A DNA stretch of 64,000 nucleotides from Acephala macrosclerotiorum (GCA_014904845.1 MU119218.1:1-64000); one strand, 5' to 3'. Shown: positions 48,471-59,815, counted from the first letter of the stretch. Made by a program: numbers and translations. Notes: a model not told the origin generated them from the letters alone.

Positions 48471-50170
48471 TCAGACCCTCTCCAATTCCATCAGCTTAAC
48501 CTTTTCACCACCCTTAATCTCCGCATTTGCAATCTCAGCAATATCAACGGCCTTTTCCCCATCAAAGTACTTTGCAATCTCTTCCAAAGGCGTATACCTC
48601 GTCTCAGCAATGAAGAAGTAGATGATTGCCACTTCGAACCCGAGAAAAACAATAGAAGAGGTAGTATTTCCACGAAAGAGCCTCAAGAGCAATGGCATTG
48701 ACATAGTGGTTGAAGAAGAGTGCGGCTGTGACGCATAACTTAAGCCAAGTGAAGCTTTTGGCGCGGAGACCGTAGGGCAGAATCTCGGTAGTGTAAGAAG
48801 CCAGTAACCCAGATCTGCAGAGACATTAGCTCATGTTATTGTATATTGATCACGGACAGTAGAGTGTGGCGAGATAACTCTTACTTGAAATCATAGAATG
48901 TCCCATACACGAAAATCATAAACACAAATCCGATGCCAAGACCATCCGCCGGCGCAATAGCATACCCTGCCGAAATGATCGTCCAAATATTGAATACAAC
49001 AAAAGTACCAATAGTTGAGATGAGATAGGTGGGACATCGTCCTATTCTATCAACCATAAATGACGTTGAGATATTGACGATCAGTCCCCAAGTTTTGAGT
49101 CCGCCGTTGACACCTAGCTCTTCTCATCCGTGATGCCGATGTTGTTCATGACTTGATGGAGGTAGTACGAAATCAAGCCATTGTCAGACCACTGGGAGAA
49201 AAACCCAATGGCTGTGATGATTCCGATTCATTCCCGGTTTCCAGGAGTACAGACGAGATCAAGCCAAGAATTGTTGCTGGCTTGCTTGTCCAAGGTGATA
49301 GCTGTTGTGATCTCAGCATATTCAAGCTGGACGAACTCATCTTGCTCTTGGTCATTGGCGTGGTAGTGGGCCGGCACTCGGAGGGCTTCTTCGGGACGGT
49401 CTTTGTTGATTAGCCATCTGAGACTTTCGAGAATCCACCACATCATAGCAAAGATTATAACAGAGCAGATAGATTGAAGCAGACTTGAGAGTCTCTATGA
49501 CTAGTCATTCTGAATTGAACATCACGATTAGCTAAACCCTCTGATACCTTAGATTTGTTACTAACCCGAATTTTCAAAGTCCCATAAGTAGTCTAGGAAG
49601 CAATGAACGCCCCGGAATGGTAAGAAGCGCCACTCAACGTAACTAAAATCGCCTGATCTTGCGGATGCGCAATCTCAGTAATCAATAACGGAGCCGAACC
49701 CAACACAATACAATCCCCGAACCCAGCAACCTCGCAGCGACAAACATGCCGAAATTTTATGCTCCAGCCTAAAGTCCCACCGCAAGCAACATAACGCAAC
49801 ACCCAAGCGTGATCCCGGTCTTCCTTCCCCGTCCATCAACAAGAACTGGGATGAAGAACAATCCGATGAGAGAGCCGAGACTCACGGATGCGTTGAAGAG
49901 TCCGAGAATGGAGCCCTTCGGGTGGTCAAAGTATGCTTGCCAGTAGCTGAGGGTTTGGAGACCGTTCATCATAGAGCCATCGAAGCCATTGGCGGTGTTA
50001 GTCAAGATGAGGACGATAATATAGACGTAGAGGCGACGGAGGTTGGCATCTTTCCACCAGACGATGCGAGGGAAGGCTCGGCCGGCGAAGATGAAGGTGC
50101 CCTTTGGTGGTTTGACTGGCTTCAAGGCTGGGTCTTGACGAGTCTTTGGAAGCTTTGGAAGGAAACCCAT
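48471..50170 (-). pseudogene. MFS sugar transporter, broken by stops and deletions
   Basis: Reads as a fungal hexose/disaccharide permease: MGFLPKLPKTRQDPALK, ANGFDGSMMNGLQTLSYWQ, DGRGRKTGITLG (loop 2-3 signature), FGDCIVLGSAPLLITEIAHP, SGASYHSGAFIAS, RWLINKDRPEEALRV, and the end ETRYTPLEEIAKYFDGEKA. Lesions: TAG at 49769-49771 after LLAVGL and a TAA shortly after, both at places where CAG/CAA (Gln) are expected; a frameshift in the ARL(V)-GFG segment; TAG for TGG after FIAS; and loss of the sequence before RWLINKDR. Stops fit C-to-T at CpA on either strand. Adjacent to the broken GH43 gene on the same strand, so a sugar-uptake/hydrolysis pair may have been lost together. Confidence 0.75.
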
Positions 50171-50935
50171 GTGGAGTCGTTCTCAGCTACCAATATGGGA
50201 AAGTTGAAGGAGGAAATGAGAGTACGAGAAGTTAGACTTGAGCTGAAGTTTGCAGTAGATATCGATCCATTTTATATTGTACCTGAGCCGCCGAGGAGGA
50301 CGCTGGCCCTTGGGCGATAGACAGTTCAAAGTCTTGTGAAGTCGCGGGCAAGACTGCAAAGGAAGCGGAGCGTGAGGCCCCGCATACCTCCACAAGTTTA
50401 GCTTGGTGTCTCTTGGGAAGTACTTCAACCGTGAACCAGTCCATTGGTTGACCCCTTCGGATCCAGCTGGCTAAGTAAGTGTCGCATGCGGAGTAAGCAG
50501 CTCCTCCAAGATCCCAATACCTAGGGAGTTTTTAACCAAAATCCCAAAGACACCTTGGCCTTCACTCTCCATGATACTGTATATCAATGTGCCACCTTGA
50601 ATCTCGATAGGAGCGTAAGAAGGCATACAGAACGCGATAGAAATGTGAATTCAGCTTGTTATCGCTCCCAAAGCTTGGTGTAGTTATAACCAGCTCGGCA
50701 TGCAGATGTCGGGCAACCCTTCCCTGATCATGTCTCCTTTTCCAACCGTGGCGGGGCTCAGCAGGGGACGAGGAGCCGAATTTAGGGCAAGAGAGAGAGT
50801 TTTGGACAATCGTAGACAACCGTTAAAGATCGAATGGCCAAAATACAAGAGGATAGCGGTCATACTGTGCAGTAATTGAGTTCGCAATAAGTCTTTGATT
50901 TTTGTGCTGAGATGATTCTGCAATCCATTCAAAAT
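50171..50935. other. Intergenic between transporter and GH43 remnants
   Basis: No supported gene. Minus-strand frames at 50183-50444 and 50562-50932 lack any recognisable domain. Confidence 0.45.
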
Positions 50936-52335
50936 CTATTCGACCACCAGGTCATTAAACTGCACTTGCAAATTCTCTGCCTGGCTAGTCGCAAAGATCC
51001 CAATAATAGGACCAACAAAATCGGGACTCGTCAAGTCAAGTGTATTTACTACCCCAAGAGGACGCCAAGGAGAGAGCCCAACAACCCGGTATGAAAAGAG
51101 AAGTGAGCTTTCAGTATACTCAACGCGCAGATCGACCACATCTTGGATTTCAATGTTGTGGGTCATAGTCCTCTTGATTGCTTTGGCGTTGTTGACCACT
51201 TGCAACACAAAAGACTTAGTTGAGAAGCTATAGATGAGTTTGACGTAGCGATGCTCATCTTTGTAATACGCCAATCCTGCCTCGAGTTGAGCATCGGCAA
51301 GAGAAGAGACGTGATGCATAGACACTGAAGCAGTGCCTTCGAGCTCTCTTTGGCGTTTGCCGACGAAGGTTACTGGCTTCTCCCATTGCGAGATGTCTTC
51401 CTTGCTAGGTGTGAGGGTGATCGTTTTGTCATCGTTCGGGAAGGCATGGTCAATGAGGATGGCGCCGCGGATGTATAGAAAGTCGACCATAGGTGCTGCT
51501 GTGAGTCGTGAAGTTCCTGCTGCTCGTACGAGTTCCTTCCCATCCAAAACAGGATTCAGTTTAACCTAGCTCAAGGTCGGCCATTCTCCCTCGAGCCATG
51601 ATCCGGTAGCAAGGAACGTCTCTTTTCTCATGTTATATCGACTATCTTTCTTCCTGACCCCAAGACAGACGCCCCACCATTTTCCTTTCTGGTCTTGAAT
51701 AACATCGCAATATCCCGTATATCGAATATACTCGTTTGTTCCACGTGCTGTCAAGATTGGGTTCTTCTCAAATGTATCTTGGTCATCGGACCTGGAGCAG
51801 CGGATCCTTGGATGTAGGAACGTCCATCGTCGTCAAAGAGGATGCTTGGGTCAATGCCTTCGAACTCGAAGTAGATAGGGTCGCTCCATTCGTTAGACCA
51901 GATATCGGTGGTGGAGATGATGAAGTTCTCGAAGATGTCTTTTGCTGAGGTTGGAGTGTGAATGATATTAGTGCAGACGATGTAGATGATCCCGTTGTGG
52001 TGCCGGATTGTTGGCGCGTACAACCCTCCAGTTGCCAGCAATGATTTTCCTGTGTCATCTTGAGGCCAGATGTTTGTGCTGGATCTGGCAAGGCTCAGCT
52101 GACTCTGTCGATGAAGTGCATTGCCTGAAGCTAGTCAGTGAGATAATCCAAGAGTTATGTTCTATTGAGAGGGCTCACCGATATGCTTCCATGATATGAG
52201 GTCCTTGGAGGCGTAGATTGGCAGCCCAGGGAACACGTGAAACGTGGAATTGACGAAGAAAGTAACATCAATTTGTATAATTGATGGATCTAGAGCAAAT
52301 CCAGGTATGATTGGGTTGACATTATTAGATGACAT
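50936..52335 (-). pseudogene. GH43 glycosidase (xylosidase/arabinofuranosidase type), centre deleted
   Basis: Starts MSSNNVNPIIPGFALDPSII, where the Asp of xPDPS/LDPS is the family's catalytic base. One normal intron follows KHIG (donor GTGAGC). The five-bladed propeller continues with SLLATGGLYAPTIRHHNG and FEFEGIDPSILFDDDGRSY. Near 51770 GPMTKIH runs straight into a different frame coding FEKNPILTARGTNEYIRYTG; the intervening 80 or so residues of the family, with the catalytic acid in the EGP motif, are missing. In the same downstream frame a TAG (51566-51568) follows WPTLS where Gln is likely. The C-terminal beta-sandwich domain is complete to LQVQFNDLVVE. Not functional. No signal peptide is seen, so the ancestor was probably intracellular. 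Confidence 0.8.
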
Positions 52336-53014
52336 GATGAAAAACGGCTATGAAGGGCAGAAAATATGAAGGCTCAACTTGAATCTATCAAGTGTGGGTT
52401 GAAATGTTGTTTTCCCTTCCGCTCATGATTATGCGTACTACACATTACCAAGCTCATGCAATCCGTTCCAGCTCATTGGAGTTCGGGTAAATTGACTTGC
52501 CAAGAGTCCCAAGATTCCCAAGAAAGAGTTGCTAACCTCGTTGGTGAAGTTGTTCCCCTCCGAAACCCTAGCTTTGGATCCACAGATGTACATGGTCCGG
52601 GTAAATAGGAGCACATGCAAAGACCCCTCATTTTTCTGTATTCAAACGTGGGGTATGCCAAATGCCACTCCAAAAATCTTGACATCTCTAGCATTGTCCA
52701 ATATCTTCCTATGGGACCATTCTCAAGCTGTAGCATGCCAACTGGCTCTGCAAAGGTATGTCCATTATCGTATACGTGGATATCGCTATCGCTGTGCACA
52801 GCTGCGAGTAGAGTGGTCGTCGTTGCTGACAATGCCAAGGAGATCGAAAGCTCGATCGCAGTCGCAGATTCGCTGTCGGGCGTTCTATTGTTTCATTTTG
52901 TTCGTATCTATTGTCGTGGTTCGGAAATGTTGGAAGGGGGACGTAGTTCGGAAGGCGATTTGCATTTGTCGTTGATGGGAAAGATGGCTGGGGAAAAGGG
53001 GTTGACGAGAGGCG
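52336..53014. other. Upstream region of GH43, no supported gene
   Basis: A 121-codon minus-strand frame at 52838-52473 has no domain and is doubtful. Presumably the former GH43 promoter. Confidence 0.4.
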
Positions 53015-53182
53015 AATTTTTAGCGGGAAGGCTGAGATTTCAATACAGTACCTTGCCGCTAAAAATTCACACATCGGCATTTTAGAGGCAAGGCTACGAA
53101 ATGCACATCCGGGAATATAATTATTTGTAGTCTTGCTGCTAAAATTCTGGATGAAGAGAAATTTTAACGGCAAGGCTACGAT
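53015..53182. repeat. Array of a ~20-bp motif in alternating orientation
   Basis: Five copies of a word close to AATTTTAGCGGCAAGGCTAC: plus at 53015-53034, minus at 53050-53067, plus at 53079-53100, minus at 53128-53147, plus at 53159-53182. Neighbouring copies form inverted pairs able to fold into hairpins. A further pair lies at 48003-48055. Non-coding; resembles a nested foldback transposon or a replicated MITE end. Confidence 0.65.
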
Positions 53183-53597
53183 ATATCATCTCGAAAGAAA
53201 GTTGGCGAGATTAATCAGCCTTGGCAACTTTCCTTTATTTCAGTGCGTGACTCGAGTTCTTAATCCTTCAGCCAAGGGAATAACCGTAGTATCTGGAGGA
53301 TATATCTTGAGTGTGAAGGAAATTAAGCTGCGTTGGGATTCATCATAGAACTTCGAAGTCATTTATCTCTAGCCTTTTTCATCTTCACCTCTATTACTTT
53401 ATCTTTTAATTCAGATCAATAAAGTCAAAGTCTAGAGGTTGGGTGGAGTTCTGGGACTATTGAGTAATGTGGTGGCTTGTTATAATATTTTGAAGTCGGT
53501 TGTCTCCAGCCTCGCCAACTTTCCTTCCTCAGCCTGCTCAATTTTAGCCGAGAATCGGTGGGCAAAAAAAATGTCTCAGTGTTCCATTAAATATTAA
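53183..53597. other. Intergenic, nothing recognised
   Basis: AT-leaning sequence without frames or repeats that I can support. Confidence 0.45.
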
Positions 53598-53736
53598 TAC
53601 GAAGGAGCGGTTTTAAAGTAATGAGCCATTACGTGCTATGGTCCGAGCTTTCTTCACCAAAAATCGAGAATTTAATAAGGAAACGCTTGGACCAAAGCAC
53701 GTGCATGGCTCATTACTTTAAAACCGCTCCTTCGTA
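53598..53736. mobile_element. MITE-like element, TA-flanked, ~50-bp inverted repeats
   Basis: Left arm from CGAAGGAGCGGTTTTAAAGT (53600) and right arm ending in its complement ACTTTAAAACCGCTCCTTCG (53715-53734) match over about 46 bp with only a few differences, and weaker complementarity extends inward. TA dinucleotides flank both ends (53598-53599 and 53735-53736), as expected for a Tc1/mariner target duplication. About 35 bp unpaired centre; no coding capacity. Each arm carries an ACGTG word (CACGTG in the right arm). Confidence 0.75.
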
Positions 53737-54189
53737 GTCGGTACGCCTTCCTTGCTCGCTTGTGGGCGAAGCGAGCAAAGGAGGAGAACCGGCTATTAAG
53801 TACGACGACGGCGGAGGCGGTGAAGCGAGGTGAAACGAGGTACAATTTGCGATGAAAGGTTCGAAATGCCCGTCTTTAGAATAAAAGTGACGATGCGCAA
53901 AGTAATTCCAGAAGCGTCACCTGAGCGAAGAGTCTTAGAGTATGATTGTCACTAGGAGAAAAAGTGAGAATATAATACAGAATTCTGTTTAGCGTCTAGC
54001 TATCCAGTATGAATACAAGCTGTGCAAAGCCGACCAAGGAGTTGACAATTGCAAGAGCTGTGAGAAGGAGAAGGTAATATGTACATGAAACTACTTTTTT
54101 GAACCGCCACCGCCAGGGTACGCTATGTAGCATGAATCAAGAGCCTGTCAACTCCAATTTTGCTCAATCTCGACACACTTGGAGTTTGT
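53737..54189. other. Intergenic with GC-rich hairpin at about 53753-53777
   Basis: TGCTCGCTT and AAGCGAGCA are separated by about six bases and form a strong stem beside the MITE-like element. The following bases are purine-rich simple sequence. No gene. Confidence 0.5.
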
Positions 54190-55412
54190 TTATGAGACAG
54201 TGACATCCGAGCCATAGATGCAGTAAGTTCCATCATTGCCGGAGCCATTCTCAGTAGGCTCCTGGCTATTGTCATCCGTGCCAGTAAAAGTAACGCAAAC
54301 ATCCTCAACACCCGTAACAACCGAATTCGTAATTGTCGCGCTATCCCCATAATTGCTGTTGATACCAGCGAGCATGGTTCCATCGGTAGCGGTGATACCA
54401 TCCATGATAACATGGCGCTCATACATAGAATTGCAGTTACCGCATGAACGATACAGTTTACCGAACGTGTCGACAGTGAAATCGGACATGGAAATAGTGC
54501 CCGCCCCATTGTGTTGAACGACTTTGTCGTCGGCTCCGAAGGCACCGCCGCCGATGATCTTGGTGGTTTCGCCGGCGTCTTTGTTCTTGACTGTGAAGGC
54601 GTCTTCGCAGACGGCGGACCACCAGACGTTGGTCAGGGTGCAGGCGCCTTGACAGTGGATGCCTTCGATTTGATTGGGGCCGATGCTGTGACGAATGACT
54701 TAGTACTTTATTCCTGAGAAAGGCAAATAGGAAGGAAGGGTGCTTACATGACGTTGGAGATAGACCCGCCGTTTTCGATTTGGAAGACAGCGTCGGAGTC
54801 ACCACCTTCAGCTTGACCTGTGCAAGAGACACCACGATCAAACATGACCATGCCACCATCGAATGAATCGCCAGCGGCAATAGTCTGGGCAGCCGAAAGG
54901 ACGGAGGTTCCAGAAGAAGCGGGGAGGGATCCGCCCGATGATCCAGAGCTTTCGCTAGTCGAGGATGCCTTGGTAGTCGCAGCAGCTCCGGATGACTTGG
55001 CGGCTAATGATTTGGAGGCCCTTGTGGAGGTCGCCGAACTGGAATCATCAGTTGCTGTGGCAGTAGCCTCGCTTCCGGAATCGTTGGTGGCCGAAGCTTT
55101 GCTGTCAGAGCCGTCGGTGGTGGTAGCCTTGCTGGCTTTGGTGGTTGTGGTCTTGGAAGACTTCCTGGTGGTGCTTGATGAGGCAGCTGCGGCCTTGACG
55201 CCATCCAAGTTGGCGAAGCCAGATGGAGATGCGCTGCCTGAGTTACCGAAGCCAGAAGATGGGCGGAGGCCAGTGGAAGGGCGAGCGTTGCTAGAAGAGT
55301 TGTGTCCAAAGTTGGAAGTGTCTTCATCACAGTCTCGCTTTTCAAATGCGGGGGCAGCGCTGACTCCAAGAGCAAGGACCAAAGCGGCCATTTGAACAAT
55401 AGAGAACTTCAT
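54190..55412 (-). CDS. Secreted pectate lyase, family PL3, with long Ser/Thr linker
   Basis: Exons 55412-54748 and 54685-54190 give 386 aa. A signal peptide (MKFSIVQMAALVLALGVSAA) is followed by a KR site at about 25-26. Residues about 30-165 are an extreme Ser/Thr/Ala/Lys-rich low-complexity region. The PL3 domain starts near 168: AAQTIAAGDSFDGGMVMFDR, then IIGPNQIEGIHCQGACTLTN, VWWSAVCEDAFTVKN, IIGGGAFGADDKVVQHNG, VDTFGKLYRSCGNC and GINSNYGDSATITN. Conserved Cys and the beta-helix repeats are present, so the enzyme (Ca2+-dependent cleavage of polygalacturonate in plant cell walls) should be active. Fungal PL3 enzymes are usually about 220-260 aa; the linker makes this one long, yet no binding module precedes it. 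Confidence 0.9.
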
Positions 55413-56626
55413 GTTGATAGCGGTGAAGAGTGAGAGTCAAAGTACAAAATTGTGTGTTTGAATGATAGACAATGGCCAGCAATGTAAATGAATCTCGCAA
55501 AGCCAGGCGTGATAGTGAAAGTGTAGAAGTTGAAAGAATGCTAAGAACTTGAAGAATGAAGTTGATGAATTGAAAGTCATTGCAGGAATTGTTGAAGGAT
55601 TATATGCATCTATCTCACCTCACTTGTTGCCGCCTCGAAGAGATGCTGTCGTCGTCGTCCTCCCCCACATTTCGTTTAACAATAATGAACAATTATTTAC
55701 AGGAAACATGGTCACAGAGAGCCAAGATTCCAAGACAGAAAAATGCTTGGTCGTGAAACAAGAAGATCTGGTACCAAGCGCGCGCCAAGCGTCTACGACC
55801 CGAATAGGTGGGACCCTTCTCCTATCAGATAAGGTGGGGGGGAGGATGTTTCGGAACAGCCAAGAGCAGTGGCAACAAAAGTCCACAGTCGATGACTGTC
55901 GTCCCATCTTGCGAGATGAAAAGAAGGTTTGTAAGGGGTACGTAGAGTCGCTTGTTGATCATCACCCTGGTATTTCAACATTAGACAGACATTATTAGCA
56001 GGGACTAGTCCAGAATATCGGATGGTAGATCTTTGCTGGAATGATTCATGGCATTTCAATCACCCCGTCTCTCGGGGACAATCGGAAGAGGTTCGGCGTC
56101 GCAGAAGAGATTGCTTGAGCAGACATGATGGAAAGAAGTAATCTTGGTTTCAAAGAGACCACAATATCGAGCGGAGAGTTGGTAGTTGTGAGAATAACAA
56201 TAGCTCCATTCCCAGCCATCAAGATGCCTGGACTGAGAATGAACTAGGTTCTGTGGGAGATTTGATTAAAGATCAGAGAAGGGAGACGCAATCATTCATC
56301 GCACTTGCGAGTTGCTTGCCCAATCCGAACATCCTGAGCATGGCGGAGTTGTGTTAGACACAGCTGCCAAGATGTGGAGGGGAAGAGAAGAAGACTCGCA
56401 AGAAGACGAGGTTGAATTGCGCTGAGTACGAAAAGGGTCTAGACTGTTCACGTGAAGTGGTCTGTGCTGAAGCTCGACGACAAGGTCATCCCCGAAATCG
56501 ATCCACTCCTCTCTTCTATTCCACAACCTCGAGTTTCGAGCGGCCTTATCGAAACAAGTTCAACTTGCGAAATATAGTCGACTCTGCCTTGACATCCGAT
56601 CCGGGAGGCGAGGTAATGGTTCGAGC
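55413..56626. other. Intergenic, pectate lyase promoter
   Basis: Frames at 55549-55998 (plus) and 55620-56059 (minus) have no recognisable content. No repeat seen. Confidence 0.45.
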
Positions 56627-56969
56627 CTAAGAGCAGAATGGGATGCTGTCGATGAAATGGCAGAAGGAGTTGGGTCCACATGAAGCAGCTGTAATCCATC
56701 TTCCACCATGATCGCAGACAGCCTAGGGACCCAAAATTGTCAGCCCAAGGCTCAAAGTTCGCCATACAACAGATATAGCTCCTACCCCGGGACTGTGGCA
56801 GACTTACAATGTCGACAATATCTCCCGAGCACGAATATGTACCAGGTGTACAAGCTTGACGTCTATTGAGCGTAGACGCGACGGGTGATGCGTAGGCGGT
56901 TGAGAGGAAGGTAGTGAAGACGATTATGGCTGCCGATACCAAATGGAGGAATGGATGATCGAGCTTCAT
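56627..56969 (-). CDS. Small secreted cysteine-rich protein (effector-like)
   Basis: Exons 56969-56808 and 56722-56627, with an intron GTAAGT...CTAG of 85 nt, give 85 aa. The signal peptide MKLDHPFLHLVSAAIIVFTT runs to about residue 27 (AYA-SP), and a Kex2-like RR site is at about 36-37. The mature part has exactly six cysteines: ACTPGTYSCSG in exon 1, then AVCDHGGRW, ASCGPNSFC and PFCS in exon 2. Reading through the intron instead gives a longer frame with no Cys pattern, so the spliced form is preferred. Small size, secretion and paired Cys fit apoplastic effectors or hydrophobin-unrelated secreted proteins of plant-associated fungi. No named family assigned. A six-Cys, Gly/Trp-containing pattern of this kind is common in uncharacterised fungal proteins. 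Confidence 0.75.
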
Positions 56970-57820
56970 GGTGGCCGATCAAGCTCCGGGCTATTGGTCT
57001 CAGAGGTGGTGCTGCTCGATCTTTGCTGTGAATATCTCTGATACTACCTTCAGGACCTAAAATATCGGTAGAAGAAGTTTCTTCTTGTATGGACTTAGAG
57101 CGCCTCGCTTGTTTGGGATGAAGTGAATTGTTGGTGTTGGTGTCTCATTTCGGATCGCAGAATACAATAGGCAAGTGCGACGTTGGGTTCACGAAATCGG
57201 GTTCACGCAATTGAATTTGCGATCTATCCGCCGTTTGTCCTGTTAGAAATATCTTAATTCTCGCTCTGGGCGAGCCATTACGGCAATAGTTCTATTTTAG
57301 AGCTGCAAGGCGAAGCAAGTGCGGCTGCGGTCACGTGCTAACACACCTTAACGCAGAAATGAAGCTAGAGGAAGCACACGATGCAACAAGAGCCATTGAC
57401 AGTGTCAACGAACCGTAAACTCTCAAAGGGAGTAGATTTTGCGATTAAATACTATATCAATAGCGTTTCATCCGGCTCCAATCGCTCAATGTAGGTGGTT
57501 CCTTCCTTAAGTGAAGCACTTCCTACACCTCTAAACTTTTATTCTCTTCTTCATCGCCCGCAGCTAAAGTTCTCCGCTACCCAATCTCAATTACCTTTGC
57601 TAGTTCAATGTTACAGACCCTCCGCTAGTTATTATTCTATCATCACCGTCTATTGCAATCTTGCCAACAACCTCTGAAAAGTGTGTAGAGCGGGAATTAT
57701 GGCTGTAAGATGCTGCTTCACTACTTGCTTATGCTGGTGTGGAGGAGTGATTCGGTCTTTGGCAAAGATCGACTCTCGAGCAAAGGAGAAGGAATGATAT
57801 AGTCTAGGTAATTCGGCAGC
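56970..57820. other. Intergenic, nothing recognised
   Basis: Promoter of the secreted protein on one side and the decayed 5' end of the ATPase on the other. No gene or repeat supported. Confidence 0.45.
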
Positions 57821-59282
57821 TATCATTGCCGATGGGATGGATTCAAGATGCTAACAGTTCTTTGGAATGTTCTCAACCGCTATCACGACCCTCTCGGCAT
57901 TCCCTACCAAGTTCCTCGAGATGCCAGTCCGACAAGCTCCGGAAGACAGGTTGGCGGCAAGAGGAAGCCACTACCTACAGATCAAGGAGAGGTGTATCTT
58001 GCAGTACGACGGACTGTTCCTGTGCCTCAAACGTCCTCCTTGGGATTACTACAACGAGAATGCCTCCTACGATGGGATGTTTATCCCAGAGACAATGAGC
58101 GGTCGCGTGGTAATCGATCCCAAGACTTTCAATGAAGAGGCCAGGGCACAGAAGGAGCAAGTTGAAGCAAAACTGGACACCGGCGAGGATGCGGACATGA
58201 ATAAACAACATAAGGTTATGATCCTGAATCCTTAACTCCGAAAATATACTGAGAAAGCAGCTGCACTCGACTTTTCAGAAAACGAACAAAGCAACGATCT
58301 CGATCCTCGACTCTGTCCTTCGTATGTCTATGGATTCTCCCTCGAAAAGAAATAATGGTGCAAATTCTTTGTGGATTTTCTGTCACCCGTTAAGCGGAAG
58401 CCGAATGCACTGGACTCATTGATCATCCCCACGCCACAGAAAAGACTTTTGGAAGGTCTCGTCACAGGCCACAAATATCCTGATAAAGTTAGAGACAAGA
58501 GGGGACTCAAAGGCAAAGGTTTAGTTTTACTACTTCATGGAACGCCTGGGTCTGGCAAAACCTTGACTGCTGGTATAGATACTTCGTGAGTTGATGATAG
58601 CACATGCTAATGTATCTCAGAGGTCACTGCGGAACTTACCAAGAGAGCTCTTCTCAACATCTCCACTGGGGAGCTCGGAAGTTATCAGATGCGAATCGAA
58701 GTGGAACTTAAAAGGCTGTTAACATATGCTTCGACGTTCCAAGCAATAGTGTTGATTGACGAGGCCGATGTCTTCCTTGAGGCTCGCAAGAGTGGGCCTG
58801 CCGATCAGTTGGAGCAAAATGCGATGGTTGCTGGTAGGTCATCGTGTCAAAGCTGACGATCGATCTTTGACTAATCTGTCCCAGTTTTCCTTAGCCAGCT
58901 CGAGTATTTCCAAGAAATCATCTTTCTCGCGTCCAATCGAGTGTCCGTCTTTGATCAAGCGATCAAGTCACGCATCCATCTCGCGCTTCAGTACGCTAGT
59001 CCAAGCAAAGAGGTTCGTCGTACTCTTTGGAAGAAGAATCTTGAGAGCATCTCCTCAGAGGAGCTTGATTTCAATGTGGAGAAAGCGCTTGATGCAGTGC
59101 AAGACACCAAGATGAATGGAAGAGAGATTTCGAACTCGATCACGACAGCGAAGACTCTGGCCAAGAGTGAGGGGTCGAAACTGAAGCTTGAGTATCTGCA
59201 GACAATCGTTCAGGTCTGGAGCGAGTTCGAACAGAGCTTGTCGCAATTGCAGGAAGCCAAGGTATCTGATATTGAGAAGTAG
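57821..59282 (+). pseudogene. AAA+ ATPase, N-terminally truncated with two stops
   Basis: Belongs to the large fungal AAA+ family with an uncharacterised N-terminal domain. The frame starts near MFSTAITTLSAFPTKFLEM without a proper N-terminal half. It keeps GRVVIDPKTF, then meets TAA after VMILNP (58233-58235) and TAA after FSLEKK (58353-58355); both would be CAA before a CpA change. Beyond them the ATPase core is complete across two normal introns: HGTPGSGKT (Walker A, 58539-58562), RALLNISTGELG, AIVLIDEADVFLE (Walker B), IIFLASNR (sensor 1), SRIHLALQY (Arg finger region) and KMNGREISN (sensor 2 region). The preserved core suggests recent loss. An internal start could at most give a core without its N-terminal domain. 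Confidence 0.75.
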
Positions 59283-59815
59283 TCTGCTTAGCTTAGGTGC
59301 CTAGTTCCGTTCTGTCGCATTTTATAGGCTCAAAGCAAAGTTCCTTCGGGAGGCACTTGCTCGCATACCTCAAACCTGAAAATGTCATCAGCATATGATC
59401 TATGAGGGAAAAATCTTGACTTATCCGAGTTCTCTCAGCAGCCTCTCCCTCATACTCTCCGCCTCCCCATCTCTCGGAATTCCTTCATCGTCATACTACT
59501 TCAGCTTATCCCCGAGGTTTTTCACTTCCTCAGCCGAGACACTAGAAATGAGCTGTTGCCGATTCACTCTCTTTCTTCTCGCTCGATTGGACATCTTCAT
59601 TCTGTCTCAACGACATCCTTGCTTGGGAGATTAGAAAACAGCTCAAGAAGCGCGCCTGCGTCTTCATGCGCTTAATTTCCACCCTGGGTGTTAGATGGCA
59701 GCATAGGGTGTGCGGTATCGCTGATCGAGATTGTTTCACCGTATATGTAGAATTTGAGGGCTATACGGTTTCGAAGCCGCCATGATTTGATTGTTTGCGG
59801 CTTTCTAGGGGCTAT
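59283..59815. other. Intergenic, nothing recognised
   Basis: Short frames only; grades into the AT-rich patch. Confidence 0.45.

Noticed and set aside
52473..52838. Minus-strand frame upstream of GH43
   Set aside because: Lies in the expected promoter, with no domain and no splice link to GH43.
54820..55395. Plus-strand frame of 191 codons opposite the pectate lyase
   Set aside because: Antisense shadow of the Ser/Thr-rich linker; no domain and no signal.
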